A DNA stretch of 64,000 nucleotides from assembly GCA_026214975.1 (NCBI GenBank), contig CM047810.1, positions 96,364,316 through 96,428,315 of the forward strand, given 5' to 3'. Numbering within the stretch: the first letter of the stretch is position 1; every line of letters starts with the position of its first letter. Shown here in pieces: positions 1 to 11,589 of the stretch. This DNA is from Gentiana macrophylla. Lineage: Eukaryota > Streptophyta > Magnoliopsida > Gentianales > Gentianaceae. The translations under genes and the position numbers were made by a program. Under the pieces are notes generated by a model. That model was not told the DNA's origin. It worked only from the letters and a program-made list of their open reading frames with translations, and ran no database searches.

Positions 1-727
1 AAAATCATAAAAACATACCCGAAAACGAGAGCATCTCCCGACCAAATAGATATACAATAAGCACAGAAAGTCCCATAAAATACAGTCTCATCACTACGGC
101 AATTGGAACCATCATAAAAGTTATGCTAGAGGTTCACACTCCATGAATAGTCATGAGCAAGTATGAAAGTAATTCTAGCAAATGTCGAGAATATCCTTAA
201 ACAAGTTAAGGAAAGATTCCTAGTTTATTGAAACTTGGAATCAGATAAACGTAGATATACAGACATATATCCTAAGTCTTATGAAGGCAAGTGGGAGCTA
301 CAGTCTGGGTTTGCAGTCACTTTGTTTAAGTGATGCAGTAAGCTAGAAATGTTATAGCTTATGGGCCACTGTAAATTCTACAATTAGGCCAAAACACAGT
401 AGTGCCTTGGAGGCGCAGCGGGAGCAGTGCATGGATCTAGAAGGTTCATTCATGAACCTAATGCGGTTCTTCCACCTTTTCTATATAGCTGATATAGTAA
501 GTGGATTCATTGCTTGAGGCAAGGACCAGGGTCTCGTCAGAGATTCATGTGTGTGTTGAGGCAGTTCCTTTGACTAGGTCAAATGGAACATGGTATGAAG
601 ATAGTCTGAGTCCCCACGGATAGCGATCCGTTTACGGCTAAGGCTGGTTGCGAGTATTGCATGAGTTTCTTGTGTTTCAACTTGGTCTTGTGTGTGCGAG
701 TGATTGGTTTTAGGCCAAGTGGGAGAT
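1..727 (+). mobile_element. 3' internal end of a Copia-like LTR retrotransposon (partial)
   Basis: Non-coding tail of an element whose 5' part lies outside the window. It ends in a polypurine tract (AAGTGGGAGA, 717-726) directly before an LTR starting TGTTG. That PPT-LTR junction resembles those of Copia elements of the Tork/TAR/Angela type. The same sequence recurs in diverged form at about 44190-44942 and, on the minus strand, at 63847-64000, so this is a repeat family. No intact coding frame is present. The strand follows from PPT position; the Copia assignment is inference. Confidence 0.7.
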
Positions 728-2659
728 TGTTGAAATAGTGTCCTAAACCCAATCGGGTTGGACCGGATCCGACCGGGTCGGATCATTTGTACTATTTCTT
801 TATGTTTATACATATATATTAAATGGCTTTTATGCTGTCATATATATATGTTCTATTAAAGAACCAATTATGAATTGCTATATGATAACGTCCTTAGTAT
901 TAAATCGTGATGAGAGAAACCATGATAGGTGATTATGGTTGATGAGATCTCTAATCACTTTAATAAGTTTGATACTTAAATGTCTCTAGGCTGATGTACT
1001 ATTAAACAGGGCATTGATAGTATAAACAGACTAGCACGTATTAGATGTCTTCTGTCTTTAAGGGCAGGGACAGATCTCATCTATCGAAGTGTAGAGACAC
1101 TTGGACTGTACGTGGACGTGTATTAGAGAATGCGTGCGTTAGGCCGACCCACTTACGAGATAAGTGTCACGCTATGTGGCGGTTGTGTAATTATCCTTAA
1201 GACCGAGTCTTCATGGCATCACGGTGTGGATTGTCATGCTTTGACACTATTGAGGTTTCCCACAGCCACGGGCGATCATGCGGTAGTGATTGGGTGTGAT
1301 CTTCAAGCATCGCGGAGTATACATGATTGGTCGTCCGGGAATCGCGTACCTATCGATAGGGTAAATATCCGAAAGCGGCCTTCTTATAAGGAATGTCTCG
1401 TTCTCGTGAATCTTTGCAAAGTGGGAGTAACCGTGTTACTTCCGAGAGAGCTTGATATCCAGATTATAAGATACGGTTGTTAATGTTTGACACTGGATGT
1501 ACGCACCGTATGGATATTATTACAATGATAGGATTGTAAGTTACACGGTAATCGCTTTCACATGAAAGGTAGTAGTCATTGCATTTGACTCTTCCGATGA
1601 TTGGGGTCACGGTGTGTTGCTGACGCTATCCCCGTGATCGTTAGGCATGAAGGGCATTTTCGTAATTTGCACTTCGTGTCTCACGCCAACATATTCGAAG
1701 CCTATCGGGTCACACACATATGAACATCGTGCGGATTAAAATGTGGTTATAGATGATAACCAAATAAGGAAAGTTTATCTCGAGACTATAAGGGTTATAG
1801 TGGTAAATTGATATGGTGGTATTTATTTATTATGAATAAATATAATACAAGATATTAATTATGATGATTAATTAAATATGTATATTGATACATATATTTT
1901 CAAATTAATGATATATGATATATATTGATTTTGCAAATTAATTAATCATAGCATATTAATTAAAGAATTTTCCATAAGCCAATTTTGGAGAATAAGTGGC
2001 GCCATTCATTATGTATTATGATACACTTTGGATTGTGCAATTTAATTAATAATATTACCATAATATTAATATATGGTATTAATTGATTTTGAGAAAAATA
2101 GATTTATGGTAATAACATAATTTATAATCAATATAAGATATTGGAAAATCAAATTATGGAAAGAGAGATCAATCACATTAATTATTCTTCCTTATTTTTA
2201 TTGGAAAAGGTTTTCTTCTCCTCCTCTCCAAGCAAGCCTTGGCGCCCCATCTACTATATATATGAGGGGTTGCCAAGCTCTTTGGTACACCATAATTCTA
2301 AGAGCAATTGTTCTTGTGAAAAATTGCAAGAACTCATAGTTCTTGTGTAAGAAAGAGGGGGCTTCCTATAGTGAGTTTGTGAGGGAGGAAAAAGTCCGGT
2401 CTAGCAACCGGGGTTTTCCGATAGCAATCCATGGTGGGATTCCGTGGGCTGTTCGTGTGGACTAGCGGTAGAGGCCGAACACTTGGGCGGCTCCATGTCG
2501 AACTACTCTCCTTAGACGGGTCAAAGCGTCGATCTTTTAGATCAACCAAGGTAACCACCGTCTTTAGTTTGTTTGTTTATTGCTTAAACGAAGTCGATCT
2601 TGGGAAAAAGGAAATCAAATTTTTGAATTCCGCTGCGTTCCCGCGTTGATTTCCTAACA
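728..2659 (+). repeat. 3' LTR (1.9 kb) of the Copia-like element
   Basis: Starts TGTTGAAATAG just after the PPT and ends CCTAACA, giving the TG...CA termini of an LTR. The same LTR appears as its reverse complement at 60006-63846 and partly at 44943-45872. The 3' part (from about 2340) is GC-richer and would hold the R/U5 region. Short open frames inside it have no recognisable protein and were not called as genes. Confidence 0.8.
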
Positions 2660-2909
2660 CTTTACAGTGAGCAATCTCCAGAATTTAAACTCCTACTCGA
2701 ACTTCACAAACTAGAAGAGTGTTTTGAAGGTGTGAAATGTTGGCTTGCACAAGTGTGGATGAATTGATGCAATATCATGTGCTATACTTGACTATTTATA
2801 GCCCAAAGGGTATGATGAACCCTAGAGCTGCAAGGTGTGAATTCAATCAAAGACTCACCAAAAATCCGAGGCACATTAATACTGTGTTTTTTTTTCATCT
2901 CTTACGTAG
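2660..2909. other. unassigned spacer
   Basis: About 250 bp between the LTR and the MITE. No protein motif or repeat terminus was recognised. Whether it is host DNA or an older element cannot be told. Confidence 0.5.
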
Positions 2910-2911
2910 TA

Positions 2912-3765
2912 CTTTCTCCGTTCCAAAATATAAGTCATCCTATATTTTTTTAATTTGTCTCACAATTGATAATGTTGGAAATATCACGGTGGCGGTAACG
3001 GATGAAATGGGTGGATATCTGGTGATTATTTGTGATTTCTCCGGAAAGGTGGTGGCGTTTATGAGGATTATGAAGATTCGGCGACGGCTCAAGATAGTAT
3101 GAATGCGGACTCGAGTCGACAAATTGGCGAGCTTGGCCTCGCTATATTAATATGCGAATGAATTATGAGTTACACGTTGTTCCTATATATAGACATCGGG
3201 CTAATCACGATTAAGCTAAACTTGACAAGACCTAATTAAATATAATTAAGCTGTAACATGATCCCGAGCTTGAGTACAACAGTTAACCTCTAAGCCGGCT
3301 ATGCTTGATGCGGTCATAATGGCTGGTGTCGCTGGCGTGAGATGATTCTCACTTGTGTGTGAGCTGAGTCCGATTGTCTCGATCAGTTAGGAAGCAATGT
3401 GCGTGTGAGGGCTCCGGGCTATCAAGGTTCGGCTTGGCCTGGGGTCCTTTAGATGTAGGGGTAAACCCGGCACCTGTTGGCCTATACCCGGCTTAGCCAC
3501 AAGCGGGTTGGTGGTGCGGCCATTCAGGTGTAGTGATGTGACCTCCGATCGGGGCGAATCCCGGATCCGTAGGCAATCATTCTGCATTATCAATACAACA
3601 TTTATTACTATTTTCTTTATCTTACCCATAATTTATTATCAATTCAACCACTTTTCATTACTTAACAATGGACATTTAAGACATTAACCATCAAATTTAT
3701 GACATTCGACCACTTTCTTAATCAGTGTGAAAACACCTAAGATGACTTATATTTTGGAGCTATAG
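2912..3765. mobile_element. Stowaway-like MITE, split by a solo LTR
   Basis: Terminal inverted repeats of about 25-30 bp: the left end carries CTCCGTTCCAAAATATAAG and the right end its inverted counterpart with CTCCAAAATATAAGTCATC. Both are flanked by TA dinucleotides (2910-2911 and 3766-3767), the Stowaway/Mariner target duplication. Without the internal LTR the element is about 220 bp, a normal MITE size. It encodes nothing and would depend on a Mariner-type transposase in trans. Confidence 0.7.
2967..3592. repeat. solo LTR of a Tat-like Gypsy family (626 bp)
   Basis: Ends are an 8-bp inverted repeat, TGATAATG ... CATTATCA. It is similar along its length to the LTR at 45873-46478, for example around GAGTCGACAAATTG, the TATATATAG segment and the run ending TATAATTAAG. 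No internal domain accompanies it, so it is a solo LTR inside the MITE. A clean 5-bp TSD was not found (ACAAT on the left, ATACA or ACAAC on the right). Either the ends have mutated or a boundary is off by a few bases. Confidence 0.65.
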
Positions 3766-3767
3766 TA

Positions 3768-4470
3768 ATAATAATAGGCAAGTGAACAAAAATATGATAA
3801 CTATTACAATAAAAAAACGAAAAATATTGTTTAGACATTTGCATTTTGCTAAATAAAATAAATAAATGATTTTTTGTTTTTTGACAACTACACCACAAAA
3901 TAAGGAATATAATTTAGGCCTAACAGGGTGGGGCATAGTATAACACGAAAATAGCTGGATTAGTTAGCAAAATGCAAATGCAAATGTCTATAACAAACCC
4001 CATTTATTGCTTGGTACAATAATTATCTTCGATTCAAACCTATCCATCCAGAATAGAAATGGTGCTCTAAAAGTCGAACGGTTCACATGGCAACATTTAT
4101 GCAATTGTAATGTTATACACCTGTATCTCCTCTCTCTGTTTTACTACATTCCACTGATTGCGGCTGAGTTTTGTGTTGTATACATTCTTCCTTCCCAAAA
4201 CTTAATATCTTTTCCACTTACTTTTAAGTGTGGCATCACGTGGGTTGTCAGCCTATTTCTGTGCCTAAATAATGTTCCATTCGTTCCTATTTTAATTATT
4301 TAGCGGCTATCAAAATGGTATAGATTAAATGGTTTTTTTTTATATTGTTTTGATTTTAATAATAGAAATTCCTAAAAATATCTATTATAATTAATCCTAA
4401 GTTTTTATCATCTTTTTTAGTAATAAATAAAGGTAGAGTGAACGGATGACAACATATACCGACATATGTA
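3768..4470. other. AT-rich intergenic stretch
   Basis: About 700 bp of AT-rich sequence with no recognised gene, LTR end or RNA. The open frame at 4007-4303 has no recognisable motif and is probably chance. Confidence 0.5.
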
Positions 4471-5057
4471 TGACCCAGAAGTTATACAAACCGTTTATAT
4501 TAGGCCAATGTTAAATTCAGCCCGTAGGCGGGCCTTAGGTCCGAAGGATTCATTCAAGAACAAGACGACCTGACTCGGGTCGCTCTTAGAATTCAGCCGA
4601 CCTCATCTCCGCAACAGTTAGCTGACCAGCCTTCCAGACCAATCCATAGTAGAACATGATGGACCCGACTTCTAGAGGTGGTTATATTGCATTAATGGGC
4701 CGAATTCCACGATTGATCCCCATTAACTGCGACAACCCATGATTGATTACATCCCCATGATTTTAGCTTAATTGAGTCATTATTGCCCAACGATTGGCAT
4801 CATTTTGTCCCACGATTACAGGCCCTACAAATCAGAGATTCATACATCAACTCCCTCACGAGGGAAGTCTATAAAAGAACTATTGTCTTTATAATTCACA
4901 ACAACGTTATTGGTTTGATTTCATACACTTTGGGTACGTAGGCAGACACAACGACTCAGCCACAAATCCTCCATAAATTCTCAAGATTTTAGCACTTAGA
5001 ATCCCAAAAGGATCCACTTACCCGCTAAAGTAACCCGATGATTTCCCATCATCGTCA
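4471..5057 (+). repeat. 5' LTR of the 4471-7220 Gypsy element
   Basis: Direct repeat of 6631-7220. It contains a likely TATA segment, TATAAAAG, at about 4871. It ends ATCGTCA immediately before the PBS. Confidence 0.8.
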
Positions 5058-5059
5058 AT

Positions 5060-5077
5060 TGGCGCTCAAATAGGGGT
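5060..5077 (+). other. primer-binding site of the 4471-7220 element
   Basis: TGGCGCTCAAATAGGGG lies 2 nt after the 5' LTR, the position where a tRNA 3' end primes minus-strand synthesis. The TGGCGC start is shared with the 27257-34582 element. The cognate tRNA was not determined. Confidence 0.65.
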
Positions 5078-5139
5078 CCCTAGTATACACCCTTGTGGTT
5101 GAAGCAATTATGATGATTACAGAAGAATTCATTTCTTCA

Positions 5140-6430
5140 TCCCAACAATCGAAGAGAATTTGATTGATGCGAAAATATTCCTATGACCAAGGGGACCCTT
5201 TTCATTTGGCTATGAACAATGATGGCTTGGTTATTGAGGTAATAATCCACAGGCATCTCGTAAAACGCATTCTGCCAGACACATGAAGTGCATTCAATAT
5301 CATGTACTTCAATGTCCTCCAATCTATTCAACTTACAAGAAGAAATCTTGCACAAGAATCGTCTCAACTAGTGGGATTTGCTGGGTCATCCATACAAGCT
5401 ATATGGTCATGATTCGGCTCAACAACATGTTAAAAAATAAATCCCAAAGCAGAACCTTGGAGGTATACTACATGGTAGTCGAAGGATCATCCTCAAACAA
5501 TGTTATCATGGGCATACCATATTTGAACGAGTCCAGAACAGTCATATTTCTTGCCCATAACAGTATGAAGTTCCCAACTTCCAGGGGGCGGCATAATTAA
5601 AGGTGATGTAGGAGTGGCCGAGAGTTGTTGCACAGCCACCATAAAAAATGAGAAAAAAGGCAATCCCGCAAATCCTGATGAAAGACCTCTTACAAGAAAT
5701 ATAAGAACTTTCAAGACCTGAAGATCTCACATAATGTGTGAACTTAGGGCGATATAAAGGCCCAAATAAATGATCTTAATTAGGTCATGGATTCCCCGCA
5801 TAGAAAAATAGGGGGTCAAAATCTGTAAAAGGAATTTGCAGACAATATTATTTTCCAAGGTTGCCTCAGACATGCCTGGGATTTCCACCGACTTGGCGAC
5901 CCACAAACTGAATATCGATCCAAACCGAAAACAAGTTCGGCAAAGAAACGTCACTTCGCTCTAGAAAGGAAAGAAAAAAAATAGAGACTAAAAAGCTGTT
6001 AAAGGCCAATATTTTTCGAGAAGTCTTTTATCCGATATGTCTATCTCATCCCACCCTGGTACTAAAACATGACAGTAGCCAACGAATGTTCATCGACTTC
6101 ACCGACCTAACTATAGCATGTCCCAAGGACTGCTATCCACTACCACATATAGAAGACCTCGAGGACTCTATGGTGGGGTTTGAAATTTTTTTATTTTTCT
6201 TGATGCGTACAAGGGATACGATCAAATCAAGATGGTCGAGGGATAACCCGAGTTGACAAAACCTTTATGTCTCATAATTATATGGGGGTAAGCAGGGCAT
6301 TACTTTACAAATGTGAGACTTTACATCGACGAGGAAAAATTCTTCAGAGTCAAAAAGTGATAAAGCTAGAAAAACTGAGAGACCATCTCATTTATAGAAA
6401 AAGCTTAACGGACACTCCTCAATTGTTACA
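5140..6430 (+). pseudogene. degenerate protease and reverse transcriptase remnant (Tat-type pol)
   Basis: Pieces in shifting frames match the Gypsy pol order. At about 5175-5300 there is a stretch equivalent to the retropepsin region of the 27257-34582 element (NNDGLVIEV, HLVKRI). At about 5860-5950 come ADMPGI-like and HKLNIDPN motifs from the start of reverse transcriptase. At about 6085-6165 comes FTDLTIACPKDCYPLPHIE, the conserved FTDLNKACPKD region. Many stops and frameshifts make it non-functional. RNase H and integrase are not recognisable. Confidence 0.75.
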
Positions 6431-6630
6431 CGAATTTAATTGATTGCATGCTAAACGACCCCTCAATCAAAGGATAAAATGTTTCAAATTTCGTCAGAAT
6501 ATCTTGCAAACATCAATCAAGTCAGAAACAATCGGGCCCTTTCCCATCAGTTCGCGCCACATCATTTTTATTGCATACCTAACCTGTGATCTACGACCTA
6601 GCTCAAGCATGGGGAATTTCGACTTAGGTA

Positions 6631-7220
6631 TGACCCGAAAATCATACAAACCATTTAAATTAGGCCAACCTTAAATCCAGCCCACAGGTGGGCCCTAAGT
6701 CTGAAAGATTCAGTCAAGAACAATCCAACCTTACTCCGGTCTGTCTCAAAGCTCAGCCAACCTCATCTCCGCAATAGTCAGCCGACCAGGCCTTCCAAAT
6801 AGCTCCATAGCATAACATGACAGATCCGACCTCCAGAGGCGGTTATATCATATTAAGGGAAGAATCCCACGATTGATCCCCATTAATTGCTACAACTCAT
6901 GATTGATTACATCCCCACAATTTTAGCCTAATTGAGCTATGATTGCCCTACAATGGGCATCATTCTGGCCCTCAATCATATGCTCTACAAATTAGAGATT
7001 CAGACATCAACTACCCCATAATGGAAGTCTATAAAAAGGATACTTGTCCTCACAATTCAGAACTACGTTATTGCCTTGATCCCATACAGTTTGGGTATGT
7101 AGGCAGTCTCAACGACTCAACCAATAATCCTTCATAAATTCTCGAGTTTTTAGTAGTTGGAATTCTCCTAAGAGGATCCAGTTACCTGTAAAAGTAACCG
7201 ACGATTCCCCAGCTTCGTCA
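6631..7220 (+). repeat. 3' LTR of the 4471-7220 Gypsy element
   Basis: Direct repeat of 4471-5057, ending TTCGTCA. The PPT upstream is poorly preserved; a GGGGAA run lies at 6611-6616. Confidence 0.8.
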
Positions 7221-7563
7221 TATACTTCTTTGAAAATGAATCTATATCAAATAAAAGCAAACAAATATTTTTTTGCAATTACATCCATTAATAATGAACA
7301 TAGGGAGTAACCGTTTTGAAGACTAAACACAAATTAAAAAATGATGAATATTATAAAATTAATATATTAAAGTATAAAATGTTTTTTTTACTATCGTTAA
7401 TGCAATAAATATAAAATTTGAAATGTTGTTGGAGGGGAAAACACAATAAATTTTTTCTTGCTACTCTAATGAAATTAATACCGGTGACAAATTATTTTGA
7501 TTAAAACGACTATTACATAGGAACGGAGATAGTATGATTCCCTACCTCACCCTCCGTGTTAAA
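7221..7563. other. AT-rich stretch, no gene seen
   Basis: AT-rich. Near 7520-7535 is AACGGAGATAGTA, which resembles one terminus of a Stowaway-like MITE, but no partner end was found. Confidence 0.4.
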
Positions 7564-7573
7564 ATGTGTAAAT

Positions 7574-7747
7574 CAATGCCTAGGGAGGTCACCGGTTTGA
7601 TTCTCTTCTAAGGCGCCATGATGAAAAAGCTCTTAGACAGGCCTTACCCCTGCGTATGGGTCAGACTCTGCAGGCACAACCAGAGCCGAACTCTGGATTA
7701 GTCGGATCATTTGATTCCGGATACCGGAGGCTTTGAGAAAAAAAAAG
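7574..7747 (+). mobile_element. 5'-truncated tRNA-derived SINE
   Basis: The element is flanked by a perfect 10-bp direct repeat, ATGTGTAAAT (7564-7573 and 7748-7757), and ends in an A-rich tail. Near its start is a pol III B-box-like sequence, GGTTTGATTCTC (7594-7605). No A box precedes it, so it looks 5'-truncated by incomplete reverse transcription. Its 3' part (GATTAGTC ... GGATACC ... poly-A) resembles the repeat at about 18945-19080. Confidence 0.7.
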
Positions 7748-7757
7748 ATGTGTAAAT

Positions 7758-8603
7758 GAGCCTAACTGAACTGAATATGCTCTAAAAGAGTCAAGAATTT
7801 GAAATATTTTTCGAGTGTGAGTTTGATTTTGTACAAGAATATTTCAAACTCGAGATCGAGCTATATAAAAGGGAGTTTTAAAAATCCTATCCGAGCTTGA
7901 GTTTTGCAATCTAATAGGTTTTGAAACTTAATTCGAAAATATTTATAAATTATCACACTAGTAACACAATAACAAGAAAGTATCCACTCACAATAACAAT
8001 ATATCCCTAAGTCACAAACCAAAAGTAAATCCACTAAATACAATGGTTATATGTATATGTGTATGTAGATGTATATATACCCATATTGTTTACGTCAAAG
8101 TCAAGCAATTTTGATGTTAATAAATGAAGTTAGAGTGCTAGAAACATAAACACGTATTTGGATTGTTGAAAAGTTTTCACTTTCATCGTATTTTGCCTTT
8201 AGTAAACGACTTGGAAGTGTTAGTCAGCAATTACCATGATTCATGGAATAAAATGCGGACAAGTTTAAACATACACCCCTTCCAAAAACAAACAAAAAAA
8301 AGTTTAAACATACACGTCAACGACTCAAACCTACTAAAATGCGGATGCGGATCAGTTTCTCTTTTATTTTTTATTTTTTGTTAAATTTAAATTTATATTA
8401 TGTTTAACATGTAAATTACTTAGCTTCCCAACATATTAAAGTTTTAATTAATAGATAGAGAGTTAGTAATAAATTTTTTTTTTTAAAAAAGATAGTAAGT
8501 TAGTAAGGTATGTGAGAGTTGAACTAATATCTCTCCAAAAAGCTTAAGATGACGGGGTAGATAATTAACATTATATCTTAATATGCCTTTCAAGTGTGGG
8601 TCT
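7758..8603. other. AT-rich stretch, no gene seen
   Basis: Left host flank of the Copia insertion at 8609. No coding or RNA feature was recognised. Part of 8500-8575 resembles sequence near 18890-19130, a low-copy dispersed repeat. Confidence 0.4.
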
Positions 8604-8608
8604 ATAAG

Positions 8609-8788
8609 AGAAAACAGAAAGAGAATCTTTTTCAGAGGAAATCTTTCATTCAATTATGTGTTTGGTACAGTTGGGTATATATACCCACATCACATCTTAA
8701 CAAAAGGATAAGAACATACACAGCCACGTGTCCTACACACAATTATTTAATACATGAAAACATTATAAAATAAGTCTATTTCTCAACA
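8609..8788 (-). repeat. 3' LTR of the minus-strand Copia
   Basis: 180-bp copy of 18554-18733 with at most a base or two different. The minus-strand PPT (GAGGGGA) abuts it, read as TCCCCTC at 8789-8795. Confidence 0.9.
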
Positions 8789-8795
8789 TCCCCTC

Positions 8796-9720
8796 AAGCC
8801 TAAATGTAGAACAACAACTACATTGAGCTTGGTTCTGAACTCCATAAGTTGTGGTCCAGCAAAGGCTTTTGTTAATGAATCTGCAACTGCATTGATGAAG
8901 GAACAAATCTGACGGACACCGTTTGTTCAACACTTGATCTCTTACATAGTGGACATCAACTTCTATGTGTTTGGTGCGAGCATGATAGATCGGATTATGG
9001 GCAAGGAAAGTGGCACTTAAGTTATCACACCAGGCCACCGGAATGCCGATAGCTTGAACACCCATTTCAAAGAAGAATCGCTTGATCCGCACTATTTCGA
9101 GGACAAATTGGCTAAGGATCTCAGATTCGATTCAAAGACTTGATCGAGAAACAACACTTTGTTTCTTAGAACTCCAAGAAACCGTAGAATTACCTATATA
9201 GACACAAATTGCTCGCAAATGACTTCCTCACCTGAGGATAACACGCCCAATCAAGATCGTAAAACCCGGTCATAGTAAGAGAACCACCGGAGCTAAAAAT
9301 AATCCATAGTGCAAGTGTGCCTTTGACATATCGGGAAGAGCCTTTTCAATGCTTGCCGCTGAATCTGGGTAGGATTTTGCATATCTTGGCTCGAGATAAT
9401 TCACAGAGTAAAGACAGCTCGGCCTTGTATTGGTGAGATATTGGAGTCCTCCTGTGGCACTCCAGTAGATAGTAGATGTCTTGATAGGTTCCCTTGATTA
9501 GGCATCAAGTGTTGTCCAGGAGTCATTGGTGTGGAGCAGGGTTTGAGATGATCTAACTGTAATCTCTTCAACAGCTGAGAAGCATAATGTCCCTGTGTTA
9601 AATACAGACCTTCTGGAGTCCTATGTGCCTCCATTCCTAAAAAGTGTGAGATGGATCCCAAGTCTTTTAGGGCAAACCTTGAATGCAGCATATCCACAAA
9701 CTTCTTAATCACCACGTGAG
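8796..9720 (-). pseudogene. Copia RT C-terminus and RNase H, frameshifted
   Basis: Continues the pol reading of 9721-11169 after a break just downstream of the YVDD motif. The segment at 9401-9715 carries the connection region (FALKDLGSISHFLGME, then LYLTQ and STPM). The segment at 8763-9092 carries the RNase H C-terminal part (ARTKHIEVDVHYVRDQ). The pieces lie in different frames, with poor similarity between about 9090 and 9400, so at least two frameshifts or a small deletion separate them. Normally this region removes the RNA strand and completes Copia Pol. Confidence 0.8.
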
Positions 9721-11169
9721 CTACCTCACCACCAATATATCATCAACATACACCAAGACATAAAGTAATTGACCTGCATTATTCAGATAAATAAGGAGGA
9801 ATCTGCAGTGAGATCGCTTTAAACCCCATTCAAGCATCTGAAGTCTTAGGGCAGCAAACCATGCCCTAGGAGCCTGTTTAAGGCCATATAGAGCCTTATG
9901 CAGCTTACAGACATAGTGAGGTCTTGTCTTGTCTTCAAAACCTTCTGGCTGAATCATATACACATCCTCCATTAAAGGCCCATTAAGGAAGGCATTATCT
10001 ATATCAACCTGATGTATATGCCAGTTTAGATTGACAGCAAGAGCCAAGACAACCCTGATTGTAGATGCCTTAGCTACAGTGCTAAAGGTTTCTGTGAAGT
10101 CAATCCCATAGGTTTGATGGAATCCTTTGGCTACTAATCTAGCCTTATGTTTGAGTATTGTTCCATCTGGCTTCATCTTGAGCTTGAAAACCCATCTACA
10201 ACCAACTGGACTTTGTGTACTGGAAGGAGGAACAAGAGTCCAGGTTCCATTCCTTTGCAAGGCATCAAATTCAGTAACCATGGCAGCTCTCCATTCAGTG
10301 CAGCTCAATGCTTCTGAGACTTTAGTTGGTTCAGAAAGATGATCAGGAAGAATGGAGGACCAATTTGTCTTTGAGTAGGTTTTAGGTTTGTAGATTCCAC
10401 TTTTGGAGCGGGTTTGCATAGGGTGGCCTTGTATAGAAGGTTGTACAGCTTGTTGTATAGTGATCTCATGCACAGGAGAGGTGTTAGATGTGGATAAAAC
10501 AGAAGGTGCAGGACTAGGAGAGTTTTGTTGTGAGTCAGTACTTCCTGGTTCTGGAAGGAAACTGACAGGTGTAGGACTTGGAGGATAAGAATCATGTTGA
10601 TTAAGTGGAGAGGATCCAGGTGTGTGCATACTGACAGGTGAGTTCTGTGTTGTCTGTGTGTGTTCTGGTGTTTCAGGATTGACATTAGATGCAGCAGACC
10701 TGTCCTCTGATGTTGCTTCCACAGATAATGGCTCTTGGTGGGAGTAGGATAACTGACCAAATGGTAGACTAGTAACCAATTCAGGATCAGTAAGAACTTC
10801 TCTATGAGGACCTAATACAAACTTTTCTTTAAAAGGAAACTTTGCCTCATTGAAAACCACATTTCTGGTGATAAAAATTCTTCCAGATTCATCTAAGCAC
10901 TTATAACCTTTGTGAAGAGGACTGATCCCTAAGTAGGTACACTTGGTGGTGTGAAACTTAAACTTAGTTGAGTTGAAAGGCCTAAGGTGAGGAAAGCAAG
11001 TGCATCCAAACACCTTGTAGAACTTATAGTTAGGTTTCTTTTGAAAAATGACTTCAAAAGGAGACTTGTTGTCAAGGACAGGAGTGGGGAGAGCATTTAT
11101 AACAGTCACAGCTTCAACAAAACTGTCCCACCAAAATTTTAAGGGTAGAGAGGCTTGAGCTAGTTGAGT
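9721..11169 (-). pseudogene. Copia integrase C-terminus and reverse transcriptase
   Basis: The upstream edge is the insertion point of the nested Copia, and the downstream edge a stop just after the catalytic YVDD. In order: end of the integrase domain (LPLKFWWDSF), a low-complexity Ser/Pro/Gln-rich linker, then reverse transcriptase with ARLVAKGFHQTYGIDFTETF, QVDIDNAFLNG, ALYGLKQAPRAWF and YVDD. The two Asp of YVDD and the Asp of the QVDIDNAF block form the polymerase active site. It is the second half of a Gag-Pol whose first half is at 16237-18527. The open stretch is about 480 codons. The break after YVDD and the insertion both inactivate it. Confidence 0.9.
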
Positions 11170-11550
11170 TGTGGAAATATTACTCAAGAGACTCGACTCA
11201 CTGAGAGGTTTCACAGGTGCTCAGCAGATTGCCGAGCCTTAGGATTTCGTGCATAATATTTTTGTACACTTTATTTAATTATAAAAGACATATTAATTGT
11301 GATACATATAAACAATTAATATGTCAAACTCTAGTTTACTTTATGTCATAGACACAATTAATATGTCATAGACATAGCTTTTACTTTTACTTTTACTTTT
11401 GCATGCTTGCCGCCCACATCTACATACTCAAGTGGCCGCCAAGCTAGTGCTAGTCTCTCTCAATTGTATCTATTTATACACCTCTCATATCAATGAATAA
11501 ACTAAGTTGAAGTTTACTCTTGTGTTTATCACATTCTCAAACTCTCTTCA
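11170..11550 (+). repeat. 5' LTR of the nested Copia
   Basis: Matches 15848-16231. The last 300 bp differ by a single inserted C, but the first 75 bp differ at a dozen or more positions. Ends CTCTTCA just before the PBS. Confidence 0.9.
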
Positions 11551-11563
11551 TGGTATCGTAGAC
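11551..11563 (+). other. primer-binding site of the nested Copia
   Basis: TGGTATCGTAGAC directly follows the 5' LTR. It matches the initiator tRNA-Met PBS of Copia elements (TGGTATCAGAG) in its first seven bases. Confidence 0.7.
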
Positions 11564-11589
11564 TTACCGAGTTCTAAAAATCATTTGCA

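Larger units (their letters stand above)
4471..7220 (+). mobile_element. decayed Tat-type Gypsy element with gag deleted
   Basis: Two direct LTRs of 587 and 590 bp (4471-5057, 6631-7220) flank about 1.6 kb of interior. Both LTRs begin TGACCC; they end ATCGTCA and TTCGTCA. A PBS follows the left LTR. The interior holds only remnants of protease and reverse transcriptase with many stops; gag is gone, since protease similarity begins within about 100 bp of the PBS. The LTRs differ at many positions, so the insertion is old. A perfect TSD was not found. Confidence 0.8.

Noticed and set aside
574..813. 79-codon open frame on the minus strand across a PPT-LTR junction
   Set aside because: It recurs on the other strand at the window end only because the LTR region is repeated. 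It has no protein motif and spans a replication signal.
10127..10760. Open frames on both strands around 10.1-10.8 kb as separate genes
   Set aside because: They are shadow frames of the Ser/Pro-rich linker and reverse transcriptase of the minus-strand Copia.
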